A stretch of 23,320 nt of DNA from Candidatus Bathycorpusculum fermentans (GTDB taxonomy: Archaea; Thermoproteota; Bathyarchaeia; Bathyarchaeales; Bathycorpusculaceae), in NCBI GenBank assembly GCA_009787175.1, contig WRGM01000163.1:1-23320 (forward strand), written 5' to 3'. Position numbers and translations under genes: made by a program. Below are positions 1 through 8,731 of the stretch, one piece after another. Numbering within the stretch: position 1 is the first letter of the stretch; every line of letters starts with the position of its first letter. The notes under the pieces are model-generated. The model had not been told where the DNA came from. It made no database searches and saw only the letters and a list, made by a program, of their open reading frames with translations.

Positions 1-286
1 AGGGATCGTTACAAAATAACTTTTATAGTTACGAAGTGGTCATTGAAAATAGTTGCAAATATTTGACAAAAATGACTCACATTAACACATATACACGGTT
101 TTTCATAGAGAATAAACTACAATGGTACTCCAGCTAATGTCCAACTATAAAAGTTATTTAGTTACACTCCCTAAGACATATAAGAAAAACGTAAACCAGT
201 TCAATCCTAACAAGCAAACACAATAGCAAAAGCAAAAGACATGTTAAAACATAAAAAATATAAAAAGATGTTTTATCAGTGCAGAA
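1..286. repeat. Non-coding stretch with a 31-bp imperfect inverted repeat
   Basis: No gene is visible here. Positions 1-31 and 142-172 are imperfect reverse complements: I count 26 of 31 matching positions, including an uninterrupted run of 17. About 110 bp of AT-rich DNA separates the arms. The left arm touches the window edge, so the repeat may extend further. The inner part of each arm reads as ACTATAAAAGT or its complement, which also resembles archaeal TATA boxes, so the arms could be two opposed promoters rather than a mobile-element remnant. The right side (about 205-286) is A-rich on the + strand, hence T-rich in the aIF5A transcript, and probably serves as that gene's U-tract terminator. 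Confidence 0.6.
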
Positions 287-679
287 TTATTTTACTCTGC
301 TGATTTTTATTCTGCCCAAAATTTTCCAATATTCTATTTCTGCGCCGGCAACTAGTTTATCTTTTAGTTCATCTTCACTTGGAAACGGTGCATCAGCATA
401 CTCATATGTTTCCAAATCCATGATTTGTACACCACTAGGGTTAACTGCGAAAATTTGACCTGCACGTTTATCAATTATTGGAATCTCTGCGCTTCCATCA
501 ACTGGTTTTACGAATTGTCTTTTTTGGTTATCAAAAACACCTATGGCAACAATTCTTGCTTTTGCTGAACCGTGTTTGCCAGGTTTAGATTTTGCTATAT
601 CTACAATACGGCAGGGTTCGCCATCAATCATCATGTAACCGCCGACACGAAGTTCGCCTACATCAACTGGTTTGCTCAT
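287..679 (-). CDS. eif5A: Translation factor aIF5A (hypusine-containing)
   Basis: Archaeal homologue of eIF5A/EF-P. It binds near the ribosomal E site and relieves stalling during peptide-bond formation. The 130-residue length is normal for the family. An N-terminal SH3-like barrel carries the hypusination loop PGKHGSAK (residues 33-40). Lys35 is the residue that deoxyhypusine synthase would modify. The C-terminal half forms the OB-fold domain. The start is ATG (677-679); no upstream in-frame alternative is needed. It is transcribed divergently from NAD kinase across a gap of about 90 bp that must hold both promoters. The transcript ends in a T-rich stretch below position 286. The family assignment is secure. 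Confidence 0.97.
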   Translation of the reverse strand: MSKPVDVGELRVGGYMMIDGEPCRIVDIAKSKPGKHGSAKARIVAIGVFDNQKRQFVKPVDGSAEIPIIDKRAGQIFAVNPSGVQIMDLETYEYADAPFPSEDELKDKLVAGAEIEYWKILGRIKISRVK

Positions 680-724
680 TCTCTCACCACAACTTCTTTC
701 CTATAAACCAAAAGTTTGAACAAC

Positions 725-760
725 ACCCATATATAGATTAAGGTACGGTATAACCTTTAA
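725..760 (+). promoter_or_regulatory. Probable promoter of NAD kinase
   Basis: A good archaeal TATA-like element, CATATATAG, lies at 729-737. Placing the transcription start about 26 bp further on gives roughly 759, so the leader before the GTG start at 772 would be very short and carries no Shine-Dalgarno sequence. A second element, GGTATAACCTTT at 747-758, recurs exactly upstream of cdc6 (15100-15111). TATA assignment by eye only. Confidence 0.4.
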
Positions 761-771
761 ATGGTGTCATT

Positions 772-1611
772 GTGTTCAAAAACGTGGGGATAGTTGCTCG
801 TTACGATAAAGAAAAAGCGCTACAATTAGCAGAAGAGCTATCAGAACACCTAAACAACAAAGGCATAAAAGTTTTCATAGAAAACACCTTAGCGGATAAG
901 ATAAAGGCTCAAGCAGAAGCGGTTCCACTTAAAGATATGAAAACAGACTTTATAATCACCATCGGCGGAGACGGCACAATTCTACGCACATGTCTAAACA
1001 GTCCAAAACCAGAACCATCCATTTTAGGAATAAACATGGGCGTTAGAGGATTCTTAACAGAAGTTGAACCTAAAGACGCATGTAACGCTGTTGATAGAGT
1101 CCTTAAAGGCGATTTTAGACTTGAAGAATGCACAAAACTCGCCGTAAAAATAGGCAATGAAACATTACCTGACGCATTAAATGATGTTGTAATTTCAGCA
1201 GGTGAGCCATCAAAAATTCTTTACATAGAAATCTGTAAAGACGGCAAACCAATTCTAAAATGTCAAGCTGACGGCATGATTGTCGCAACGCAAACAGGCT
1301 CCACAGGATACTCCCTATCTGCTGGAGGACCAGTACTTGATAAAGAAATGGATGCAATTCTAGTTACACCCATATGCGCATTAACAGTATTTAGATCACT
1401 AGTTTTCCCCACAAATACCGAAATCACATTAAACGTTACCAGACCAAAACAGATGCTCGTTATGATAGACGGAAACTATCATCACATGAAAAGCGAAACA
1501 GAACTCACCGTTAAAGTCACGAAAGCAAAAAACAGCTCAAACTTTATCAGATTTGAAAACGACTTCTACGATCGACTAAGTTGTAGATTACTATTCCAAG
1601 GCGCGAGATGA
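772..1611 (+). CDS. nadK: NAD kinase (ATP/polyphosphate-NAD kinase)
   Basis: Phosphorylates NAD to NADP in the cytosol. The 279-residue protein has the family signatures in order: GGDG at 65-68 with catalytic Asp67 in the nucleotide-binding N-domain, the ND pair at 137-138 that binds the NAD ribose, and TGSTGYS at 175-181 in the beta-sandwich C-domain. The start is GTG at 772: the nearby ATG at 761 is in another frame, and the N-terminus FKNVGIVAR is where NAD kinases usually begin. It is followed 22 nt later by the Nob1-like gene and probably co-transcribed with it. An NAD synthetase lies 8 kb downstream in the same window, but not in the same operon. Codons end mostly in A or C, like the other genes left of the origin. 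Confidence 0.95.
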   Translation: MFKNVGIVARYDKEKALQLAEELSEHLNNKGIKVFIENTLADKIKAQAEAVPLKDMKTDFIITIGGDGTILRTCLNSPKPEPSILGINMGVRGFLTEVEPKDACNAVDRVLKGDFRLEECTKLAVKIGNETLPDALNDVVISAGEPSKILYIEICKDGKPILKCQADGMIVATQTGSTGYSLSAGGPVLDKEMDAILVTPICALTVFRSLVFPTNTEITLNVTRPKQMLVMIDGNYHHMKSETELTVKVTKAKNSSNFIRFENDFYDRLSCRLLFQGAR

Positions 1612-1633
1612 TAAAAAATACAATCAGATAACA

Positions 1634-2157
1634 ATGCTCAAAAAAGAATTATTGTTTTAGACACCTCAGCATTCTTAGCAGGATTTGACCCCTTCTCACT
1701 CAATAGAGAGCAAGTAACCGTACCAAAGGTACATGACGAAATAAAAAACACCTCAATGGCACAGGTACGCTTTAACACCGCAATCGAAAATGGCAAAATA
1801 AAAATCAAAATACCACAGGAAGAATATTTAAACAAAATAAAAACATCTGCAGATAAAATAGGAGACGCACACCTACTTTCTGAAGCTGACATACAACTCC
1901 TCGCATTAGCATTAGAACTCAAAACCCAAGGAGAACACCCAGAAATTATAACGGATGATTATTCAATCCAAAACGTTGCAAAACAAAACAACATTGAATT
2001 CTATGCACTTGCAACCTTTGGCATCCGACGACTTTTGGAATGGATGCGCTACTGCCCTGCTTGTCACAAAGAATACCCTATTAACAGCTCATTTAGCACC
2101 TGCCAAATATGCGGTACAAAACTTAAAAGAAAACCAAAAAGAACAACAAAAAAATAA
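1634..2157 (+). CDS. nob1: Nob1-like PIN/zinc-ribbon rRNA endonuclease, apparent 1-nt frameshift
   Basis: PIN-domain endonuclease related to Nob1, which in archaea and eukaryotes trims the 3' end of small-subunit rRNA. The PIN core starts with VLDTSAFLAGF, and its first Asp is a metal ligand. Further acidic positions follow (HDEIK, DAHLLSEADIQLL, TDDYS). The C-terminus is a two-CxxC zinc ribbon (CPAC, CQIC) with a basic tail. The PIN N-terminus lies in a frame that has no ATG, GTG or TTG after the upstream stop at 1612. The only sensible start, ATG 1634, is one base out of frame. Adding one A to the A6 run at 1640-1645 restores M-L-K-K-R-I-I-V-L-D and a protein of about 174 residues. An ATA or ATT start is the alternative. 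A conventional start scan finds only the truncated product from 1756. It sits 22 nt after nadK. Confidence 0.83.
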
Positions 2158-2170
2158 AAGATGAAGAGGC

Positions 2171-3997
2171 TTAAAGCAGTATTAGAAGCAGAATCAGCAA
2201 GAGGCCTTCAGTAAAAAACACGGGAACAAGCAACCGTTTTGCCTTTTCAATACCTTTGTCTACAAGCAAAGAAAGAGAGGATATACGGGATCCGCCGATA
2301 ACACGAACTTGTGGAACAATTAAGTGCTTGTATCCTGCCTTTGCTGGTTCCGAATTGGCGATAGCAGTTTTTGCAACATCAGTTATGTACTTAATTAACA
2401 CATCTTGATTCATAACTTCGCCTACTGAATGATACCCTCGATGCCCGGTAACGAGTGCACTTACAGCATGAGTATCAGTTGTAAAAATTTCACTTGCATC
2501 AAACCCAGTAGCGTTTACTGCAGAGAGGATTTTTTCACGCAGACCAGATATCACATTATTTCCATCTATGACAATGTAGACGACTGTCTGATTTTCAACT
2601 TGGACAGTTATGGCTGTGATACCACCAGTGCCCATGCCTTCTTTGAGGGTGAATTCTTTAGGATAAATTGTTGAAGAACCAATTTTGAAAGGTTTCTTTG
2701 GCATTGAAGCAGCTTTTTGGAGGCATTTAGAAGCGGCAATTTCAAACTCGACTAAATGTTCAACAGTATCAATAACATCAGTGAGACTATTATGACAGTT
2801 AACAGTAAGGGCGCAGTTTAATCCATACTTCTGAGCTTCTTTTTGAACGGCTTGCCCAAGTTCCTGCGGGAGATCTTCAGTAGTTTTCGGTGAGAGGGTA
2901 AAGGAGAGAAATGCTGTATTTCCAAAGATTTGACAAGAAGCAGTAGCATACCCTTCAGAAACTTGAACAAGGGGAGAAGCTAAAGTTTCTGTTGCCTCAA
3001 AATTAGCATCTTCAATAATCTTTGTTATCACTTTAAAATTTTGTGCCTGAGAGGCTAAGTCAAGTTCATGACCTAAAATACCTAAAGGCGTGCAAGTTTG
3101 GCATCCATAAGCTTTCTCAAAGTGCTCCTTAAGCAAAGAGGGCAGAAGACTACTACCAATGTTTTTAAAAGGTCCGGGATGAACAGAGGGCACTATTAAA
3201 GCGGCTTTAGGCTTAGAAGCATCAAAACGTAGCATCATAACATCTATATCTTCAGTTTCACCCATCTTTTCTAAGGATTCTTCAAGCGGCGCATTTGCAC
3301 CAACCACCCAGTTAAGTATGAAAGCCTTAAACAAAGGCAACGCGGGCACACCATTAAGACTGTTACCAATTTTATCCAAAGATCTCAGAAAGAGAAATGC
3401 TGAAACATAAGCAATTATGGGCGCAAGCATAAGATAGACTAAAGAAGAAGAGAATACATCACCAGATATCTTTACCCAACAGACTAAAAATGTACCAATA
3501 CTAAGATAAGGCCATAGTAGCACAACCAAAAACTGCCGCACAGAGCTCGCTAAAGAAGTTGCAAGTAAAACAACAAAACGTAGAGTCAAAACTATACCAA
3601 ACCCAAGCAAAGAAAGTTTAAACCACCAGAAAACATCAAACACTACTCCAAAAACTATGCCTATAACAATAAAGAGCGCCCAAAATGCCCAACAGACAAG
3701 TGATAGCGCCACAGTTCTACGCAGAGTATAAATGGGATCTTTTAAAACAAACTTGCTCAGTGCAACATCGACAATAAGGGTTATAACAAACAAAGCTATG
3801 CCAAGAGATAAGCCACTTATCAAGCCATTGTCCGTAGGAAATAAGATATAGAGGGATATCCCAAAGATGCAGGGACAAATAGTGGCCATAAACAGAATTA
3901 GACGTTTACATGAGGGTAAAAAGAACATAGATGAATAATGCTTCAACGCGCCATCCATGGAATCATTTAAGGAGTTATTAGAAGAGTTATCCGCCAT
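2171..3997 (-). CDS. DUF2070 family archaeal membrane protein
   Basis: About 610 residues, the usual length of this archaea-specific family of unknown function. The N-terminal third holds roughly six or seven hydrophobic segments (about residues 33-210). A long soluble domain follows with the family-like motif HPGPF near residue 273, the segment NCHNSLTD, and a glycine-rich stretch. One hydrophobic segment forms the extreme C-terminus, so both ends appear membrane-attached. I chose ATG at 3995-3997. A TTG two codons upstream (4001-4003) is possible but adds only two residues, and a GAGATG ribosome site sits better before the ATG. It is convergent with the Nob1-like gene, with 13 nt between the stops. 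No reaction can be assigned; the HPGPF segment looks like a metal or substrate site, which is inference. Confidence 0.88.
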   Translation of the reverse strand: MADNSSNNSLNDSMDGALKHYSSMFFLPSCKRLILFMATICPCIFGISLYILFPTDNGLISGLSLGIALFVITLIVDVALSKFVLKDPIYTLRRTVALSLVCWAFWALFIVIGIVFGVVFDVFWWFKLSLLGFGIVLTLRFVVLLATSLASSVRQFLVVLLWPYLSIGTFLVCWVKISGDVFSSSLVYLMLAPIIAYVSAFLFLRSLDKIGNSLNGVPALPLFKAFILNWVVGANAPLEESLEKMGETEDIDVMMLRFDASKPKAALIVPSVHPGPFKNIGSSLLPSLLKEHFEKAYGCQTCTPLGILGHELDLASQAQNFKVITKIIEDANFEATETLASPLVQVSEGYATASCQIFGNTAFLSFTLSPKTTEDLPQELGQAVQKEAQKYGLNCALTVNCHNSLTDVIDTVEHLVEFEIAASKCLQKAASMPKKPFKIGSSTIYPKEFTLKEGMGTGGITAITVQVENQTVVYIVIDGNNVISGLREKILSAVNATGFDASEIFTTDTHAVSALVTGHRGYHSVGEVMNQDVLIKYITDVAKTAIANSEPAKAGYKHLIVPQVRVIGGSRISSLSLLVDKGIEKAKRLLVPVFFTEGLLLILLLILL

Positions 3998-4240
3998 GTT
4001 CAAACATCTCAGCTTATGTTCTTATTGAAGCTTGACAGAGTTATTAAAAGGTAACTTAATTTAATGGTAAATTATTTGACAATAAATACAAAATTACACA
4101 CTTTCAAACAAGCAGATAACTCAATTTTAGACAGGAAAAGCTCAAAACTCACAGATCATTTGAACCTGAAAACTCAGAAATTACCATGCTAAGAACCAAT
4201 TTAGCAGGGAGAACTGTTTTATTCCCAAAATGACAATTAT

Positions 4241-4552
4241 ATGAATTCTGCAAAGTCTATGCCAGCGCAAAATTTGCCACCATCCGTATTTCAAATGCTT
4301 GAGAGGAATGTTGGCAAAAAAGTTAGAGTAATAATGGATTCAACATACGGTTTTGAGGGAACATTAGAAGCAGTTACGCAGGATCCTGCGACAATTTCGC
4401 TATCAGAAGTAGATGCCATAGTTTTACGGTCAACACTTGCACAACCAACTCCACAAATAGCAAGTAGAGAAGAAACAAACGATTTATTATATCTAAACCT
4501 GAAAACAGTTCAAAGAATCGAAGTGCTACAACGACCCCAAAGCAAACAATAA
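4241..4552 (+). CDS. LSm (Sm-like) RNA-binding protein
   Basis: A 103-residue protein with an Sm-like fold. Residues about 17-45 match the Sm1 pattern (ERNVGKKVRVIMDSTYGFEGTLEAV: conserved Gly, Val, Asp, Phe-x-Gly-x-Leu). The region ending DLLYLNLKTVQRIEV fits a variant of Sm2. Archaeal Lsm proteins form rings that bind U-rich RNA and take part in RNA processing. The loop between Sm1 and Sm2 is long, and the RGD/RG signature of Sm2 is not clear, so this is a divergent member. The start is ATG 4241; ATG 4259, six codons later, would give a protein closer to the usual length. It is convergent with Sec61-beta, with 19 nt between the stops. Confidence 0.78.
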   Translation: MNSAKSMPAQNLPPSVFQMLERNVGKKVRVIMDSTYGFEGTLEAVTQDPATISLSEVDAIVLRSTLAQPTPQIASREETNDLLYLNLKTVQRIEVLQRPQSKQ

Positions 4553-4571
4553 AAAGGTAAAAACTGTTGAT

Positions 4572-4736
4572 TTAAAAGAAAACTTTTGCCAGAATTGACA
4601 CAACAATTAAAGTAATAGAGAGAGCCACCAACAGTTCAGGTCTAATCTTAACACCTTCGGTCTCCTCTTCAAAGAACCTAAGCAAACCTGCACTTGCAGC
4701 AGGCATTGGACCAGCATCTTTTCGTTTTTTACTCAT
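4572..4736 (-). CDS. secG: Protein translocase subunit Sec61-beta (SecG-type)
   Basis: A 54-residue tail-anchored subunit of the SecYE-beta channel. It begins MSKKRKDAGPMPAASAGLLR and continues with FFEEETEGVKIRPEL, closely matching the archaeal Sec61-beta pattern: a basic, glycine/proline N-terminus, the ASAGLLRFFEEET box, then one C-terminal transmembrane helix (about residues 34-53). The ATG is at 4734-4736 and the stop is TAA. It is easily missed because of its length. It lies last in the minus-strand series Elf1, GGGP synthase, PolD large subunit, winged helix, Sec61-beta. A 164-bp gap before it means it could have its own promoter. Confidence 0.93.
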   Translation of the reverse strand: MSKKRKDAGPMPAASAGLLRFFEEETEGVKIRPELLVALSITLIVVSILAKVFF

Positions 4737-4900
4737 TAACATCCCACATTATTAGTTAAGTGTATGCACTATAATTCCTTGTAGATTATTAACGTTACGT
4801 AAAAAAAGAGTGCGTTTTTAATGAGTAAAAACAGATAACAGAGCAAATACAGTGTCCAAATGTCAACAAGCACTATGTACATACAAAAGGATAAAAAAAA

Positions 4901-5113
4901 TCAAGCCAGTCTGGTCTGTCCAACACCTGTAAGTAACCAGACATATTTTCTATCACCCTTATGCTCAACAATGCCTTCACGGTACATCAAACGTAGATGA
5001 TGCATCACAACATTATATGAAAAACCGGTCTTGCTAGATAATTCGCTGGCGCTACAAAAGTTAACATCAAGTAGCAACAAAAGTTTTGTTCTTGCTTTAA
5101 GTCCACAACGCAC
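4901..5113 (-). CDS. Small winged-helix (ArsR-like) DNA-binding protein
   Basis: A 70-residue winged helix. The recognition region is SASELSSKTGFSYNVVMHHLRLMYREGIVEHKGDRKYVWLLT, with a typical helix-turn-helix followed by a wing, ending GVGQTRLA. It resembles small archaeal regulators annotated as winged-helix or ArsR-like. The GTG start at 5111-5113 is a fallback. The open frame continues about 20 codons upstream with a plausible sequence (VSTLHPNAYLKKVRN) but no start codon before the stop at 5174-5176. An ATG at 5175-5177 in another frame would reach it if the G5 run (plus-strand C5 at 5167-5171) were one base shorter. No effector-binding domain is visible. It lies about 100 nt downstream of the PolD large subunit. 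Target unknown. Confidence 0.78.
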   Translation of the reverse strand: MRCGLKARTKLLLLLDVNFCSASELSSKTGFSYNVVMHHLRLMYREGIVEHKGDRKYVWLLTGVGQTRLA

Positions 5114-5213
5114 ATTACGAACCTTCTTTAGATAAGCATTAGGATGAAGTGTACTGACGGCCTTTTCCCCCTCTCATAGAGTAATATGTACAGTTTCATT
5201 TGTAAAGCTTTAG

Positions 5214-8200
5214 TTAACCAAAATCAAAAAGCATCGTCTGCTTAGCCTTCTTGTTATCAAATAATAAAGAAATTTCTTCCTTAACTAAAAGTAAACGCTG
5301 AGTGTAATATTTAGGCAACCCATATTTATCCACCAATTGTTGAGCAATCGCTAAATATTTCTCAATGTTACCTCTATAAACAGTAAGAGTTAAATTTCCA
5401 CCACAGAAAGAACATTTCCCAGTCAAGGGCAACCGCCTAAATTTTTTGTTACATTTTTTACACCGAAAAGACTGAGTAGAGAAAGCACGAAGATTCCCAG
5501 CAATATCACGCATAAAATGAGTATTAATAACTTTAAGCGCAACCCTATTAGCATCAACAGCCTCTAACTGTTCACCAAGACTTAACTGTAGAGCAACTTT
5601 TTCTTTCATCGTTTTAAGGTCTTTATAAGAACTTTGAGCATTACCCAAATTAATATTCGATGTGGGAGTCGTAAACATGAAGCCCTCAAATTGAGCTTCA
5701 GTACCAATCCTATGACTAATAGTATCCATAATGTAACTTATCGCTCTGGCTTCAATTTTCTGACAAGATTTTTGATAAAACTCTAAAGGATAATTTGCAC
5801 TCACATCAAAATCGTGAGCTTGCCGCTGAACCTCTTTAGTGTTAACGAAGGGAATCAATAACAGGGGTGCATCCATAATTCCGCCAATTTGATCAGGTAA
5901 ATATTTCCGCGAAAAATTAATCAAAATATCAAGAGCTAACATTATAGCATCCTCATCACCATCACAATCCCGCCGCTTAGCAGAGTGCCAAATTGGATGA
6001 GCATAAATCAGATTACGATCAGTATAACCAATTATGCGCCCAAGAATACAAGCACAGGTATGAGGAGCTAAACCAAAAAGTAACTGTCCAACAAGATCCG
6101 CAGAAGTCTTAACGTTATAAAAACGGGGCATATTATAAACACGTTCAAGCAGATCATCAATAAAGTTTGCTATCTGAATAAAATATTTACCCGCTTTCCT
6201 GGGAATAACCACATCTTGAATTTTCAACTCCAAAATCTGATTAGAGTCCACTAAAACTTTGCCATAAATATCATACCCATACCCCAAAGCCCGTAATTTC
6301 TCAACGGAAACACCTATTTCCACAGGGGTTATATGCGTCAGAGGCGCATTGGTAGCATCAAAACGAATTGTACCGTCCTTATATGTAGACACCTCATATT
6401 TAGCTCGCAAAACACCCTTTGATAAAGCCTCAGGCATTTTATCCTCATTAGTCAAACCTTTAACGCCACGAAGCATTTTTGGAACAGGAACCCCTAAAGA
6501 AGAACAAGTAGACTCCAATAGATCCTTAAAATTAACAGGCTGCTTAGAGTACAAAACAGCTTTCGTTTTACAGGCATCACAATAACTACCCTTAAGAGCT
6601 TTACCACAGCGAGGGCACGAATTTACTACAACAGTATTACACTCACAGGTGGGACATTGAATTTTTAATGTATATGACTTACATTGAGGACATATACGTT
6701 TGACCATTTCAACAAACACGGGACCATTTTTGCTAGCCTCAACAAAATCTCTATGAACCCCACCGGCTAACCCTACAGGAAATAACACATGCACAGAAGG
6801 TCTCATTTCTCTATGCTTAGCCTTCTCAGGACGCCCCATACGTCCACCCACATAACTTGGAGCTTTATCACTAATCTGTACACCGCTAAGAATAGTCAAC
6901 AAAGATAACACCGTATCAGCAGATATAGACTCCCTAAACCTAGTAGTACCATACCCAAGAGAAAAACAAAAAACAGCAGCAGCCTCACCTGTAATTATAA
7001 TCTTATCCCCAACAAGTCGGTGAGGCAACAAAATTTTTCTAAGCAAAGAGGGAACCTCATCACTAACAGACCCATTTATACTACATATAGACCCATCGTC
7101 AGAGGTTACCTCACAATTAACTAGCCATTCTCTCAGACAGTTAACTTCTTGAATTGTAGATAAACTAGACCAAAAAAGAAGACAATTAGGCGCTAAAGGT
7201 ATATTCAAATTCTGACAGAGGCTGTTTGCTTGCCTAACGGTAGGCTTATTTTTAAAGGGATCAACAAGGAAACCTTCAAATTGTTTAACTGAAAATCCAC
7301 AAACCTCAGCAGCCTTTTTAATATCACCATCAAATTTTGCTACAATAGCATTTTGCAGATCTTTAACCCACCATTCCTCTACATACCCCGAAGGCAAAAG
7401 AGACTTATTACAGTACAAAAAGTCTCCAAAATCAATTAGTATATCACCAAGAAAAAGAATTTTCTGAATCCGCCCTTTAACTTCAGAAAAATTTTCAAGT
7501 GACACCCGCACAACAGAATTATCCTCAAGAAGAACAACTGGCTCTTCAAGACTATCCACAGGCATAGTAACACCACCCTTCCCAGGAAGCTCCAAACGCA
7601 TCTGAGTACCCGCCGCCAAAAAACCTTCAACTACAAGCATAGTAGCTGGGTGAATACCAACAGCTGAAAGACCAGTATTACGAGAACGCCCATATCTAAG
7701 ACGAAAACCCCCCCTAGTTGAGGGGAAAGCAAAGATAGGCCGCCCCGCGATAACATCATCCATGAAACCGCCAGACTTTTTCTCAGACTTTTTCTTGAAA
7801 GTCTTTAACCAATCCCAGCCATCAAAGCCCAATTTATCAATTATCACAAACACTTTCTGGGCACGACCAACAATACCGTCATTAATGACTCTTAATGCAC
7901 CACCACGAACACGATTAGTTTCCACACGATCTAAATTACGATATGAAGAAACTTCAACAGGATCAGACTCAGTACCTGTACATTCCACGGGAACAAGCTT
8001 TAGCGCTTTATGCAATTCTTCATCAGGAATATGATACTGAAAACGCCCAACAGAACGCTCATACAACCGCAATTCCTCAACAAAACGAGAAATCTCTTCA
8101 TCAGTAGGCTTATAGACATCCAAACCTAATTCACGCCGCACATAATCGCCTACAACTAACGTTAAAGCTTGATCAGTACCTCCTGCAGAACGAATAGGAC

Positions 8201-8642
8201 CAGCAAAATAAATTGCTAAATAACGAGTTTGATCAGCATTCTTTTTTATTTTAACCTGCGAAATACCCTGAATTGGCGCAGCAGTTAAACCCTCAGTAAA
8301 AATCGCAAGCGCAGTCCTAATAGCCTGCTCAGCTAAACCATCAGGCGACTGCTTATCAGCAGATAAGACAAACTTTCCCTGAGCAATCTCTTGCGCAACC
8401 TTAAAAGCAACTTCCTCACGAGACAACTGACTACTTAACCTACGAATACTTAAAGCAACATTTTCCGGCCCAACAAGACCTTCAACCAAGTCAGCAATAT
8501 CCTGAGCTTCACGACACTCAGTTTCCAAAGCAGAATCTAAACCCTTAGCCCGAGCACTATTACTAATCACATATAACTCTTTTAATTGCCGCCTCAACTC
8601 ATCAGCATAAACTTGATAACTTTGACTTAGCTCGATACCCAA
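5214..8642 (-). CDS. polC: DNA polymerase D (family D) large subunit DP2
   Basis: Catalytic subunit of the archaeal replicative polymerase PolD; it pairs with DP1, encoded at 16376-17956. The 1142-residue length is normal for the intein-free form. The two-barrel active site includes DCDGDED at 892-898, where Asp894 and Asp896 correspond to the catalytic aspartates. A Cys-rich zinc region starts at Cys651 (CPQC...CPTC...CPRC...CDAC). A second zinc ribbon uses Cys1061, 1064, 1077 and 1080. The C-terminus QTMLFDF (1135-1141) is a PCNA-interacting PIP box. The only usable start is TTG at 8640-8642, preceded by GAAGGGG; the stop upstream at 8652 rules out a longer form. It is about 90 nt downstream of GGGP synthase on the same strand. 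Third codon positions favour T and G, matching the replication-strand bias here. Confidence 0.98.
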   Translation of the reverse strand: MGIELSQSYQVYADELRRQLKELYVISNSARAKGLDSALETECREAQDIADLVEGLVGPENVALSIRRLSSQLSREEVAFKVAQEIAQGKFVLSADKQSPDGLAEQAIRTALAIFTEGLTAAPIQGISQVKIKKNADQTRYLAIYFAGPIRSAGGTDQALTLVVGDYVRRELGLDVYKPTDEEISRFVEELRLYERSVGRFQYHIPDEELHKALKLVPVECTGTESDPVEVSSYRNLDRVETNRVRGGALRVINDGIVGRAQKVFVIIDKLGFDGWDWLKTFKKKSEKKSGGFMDDVIAGRPIFAFPSTRGGFRLRYGRSRNTGLSAVGIHPATMLVVEGFLAAGTQMRLELPGKGGVTMPVDSLEEPVVLLEDNSVVRVSLENFSEVKGRIQKILFLGDILIDFGDFLYCNKSLLPSGYVEEWWVKDLQNAIVAKFDGDIKKAAEVCGFSVKQFEGFLVDPFKNKPTVRQANSLCQNLNIPLAPNCLLFWSSLSTIQEVNCLREWLVNCEVTSDDGSICSINGSVSDEVPSLLRKILLPHRLVGDKIIITGEAAAVFCFSLGYGTTRFRESISADTVLSLLTILSGVQISDKAPSYVGGRMGRPEKAKHREMRPSVHVLFPVGLAGGVHRDFVEASKNGPVFVEMVKRICPQCKSYTLKIQCPTCECNTVVVNSCPRCGKALKGSYCDACKTKAVLYSKQPVNFKDLLESTCSSLGVPVPKMLRGVKGLTNEDKMPEALSKGVLRAKYEVSTYKDGTIRFDATNAPLTHITPVEIGVSVEKLRALGYGYDIYGKVLVDSNQILELKIQDVVIPRKAGKYFIQIANFIDDLLERVYNMPRFYNVKTSADLVGQLLFGLAPHTCACILGRIIGYTDRNLIYAHPIWHSAKRRDCDGDEDAIMLALDILINFSRKYLPDQIGGIMDAPLLLIPFVNTKEVQRQAHDFDVSANYPLEFYQKSCQKIEARAISYIMDTISHRIGTEAQFEGFMFTTPTSNINLGNAQSSYKDLKTMKEKVALQLSLGEQLEAVDANRVALKVINTHFMRDIAGNLRAFSTQSFRCKKCNKKFRRLPLTGKCSFCGGNLTLTVYRGNIEKYLAIAQQLVDKYGLPKYYTQRLLLVKEEISLLFDNKKAKQTMLFDFG

Positions 8643-8690
8643 CAGCCCCTTCTAAGAAATAAGAAAAAAGCAGTAAAGTATTTCTGGCTT

Positions 8691-8728
8691 TTCTAAAAAA
8701 GAAAAAAAACAAACAACAAAAAAGAAAC
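8691..8728 (-). terminator. T-tract terminator after GGGP synthase
   Basis: On the minus strand the gap between GGGP synthase and DP2 contains runs of T8, T6 and T6 separated by single G or C interruptions. This is typical of archaeal intrinsic U-rich termination. No hairpin is needed or seen. It may give partial termination, so DP2 could be read at a lower level than Elf1 and GGGP synthase or from its own promoter. Confidence 0.5.
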
Positions 8729-8731
8729 CAC

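Noticed and set aside
1756..2157. Nob1-like gene starting at ATG 1756
   Set aside because: It would discard the conserved PIN N-terminus with the first catalytic Asp, which is encoded in the same frame at 1645-1755.
7762..8034. Antisense open frames within DP2, such as this 90-codon one
   Set aside because: Shadow of a clearly coding opposite strand with no domain or start signals; the same applies to the other antisense frames within real genes.
5214..8642. Intein in the DP2 gene
   Set aside because: Length and continuous family motifs leave no room for one; no splicing-motif Cys/His-Asn blocks near the active site.
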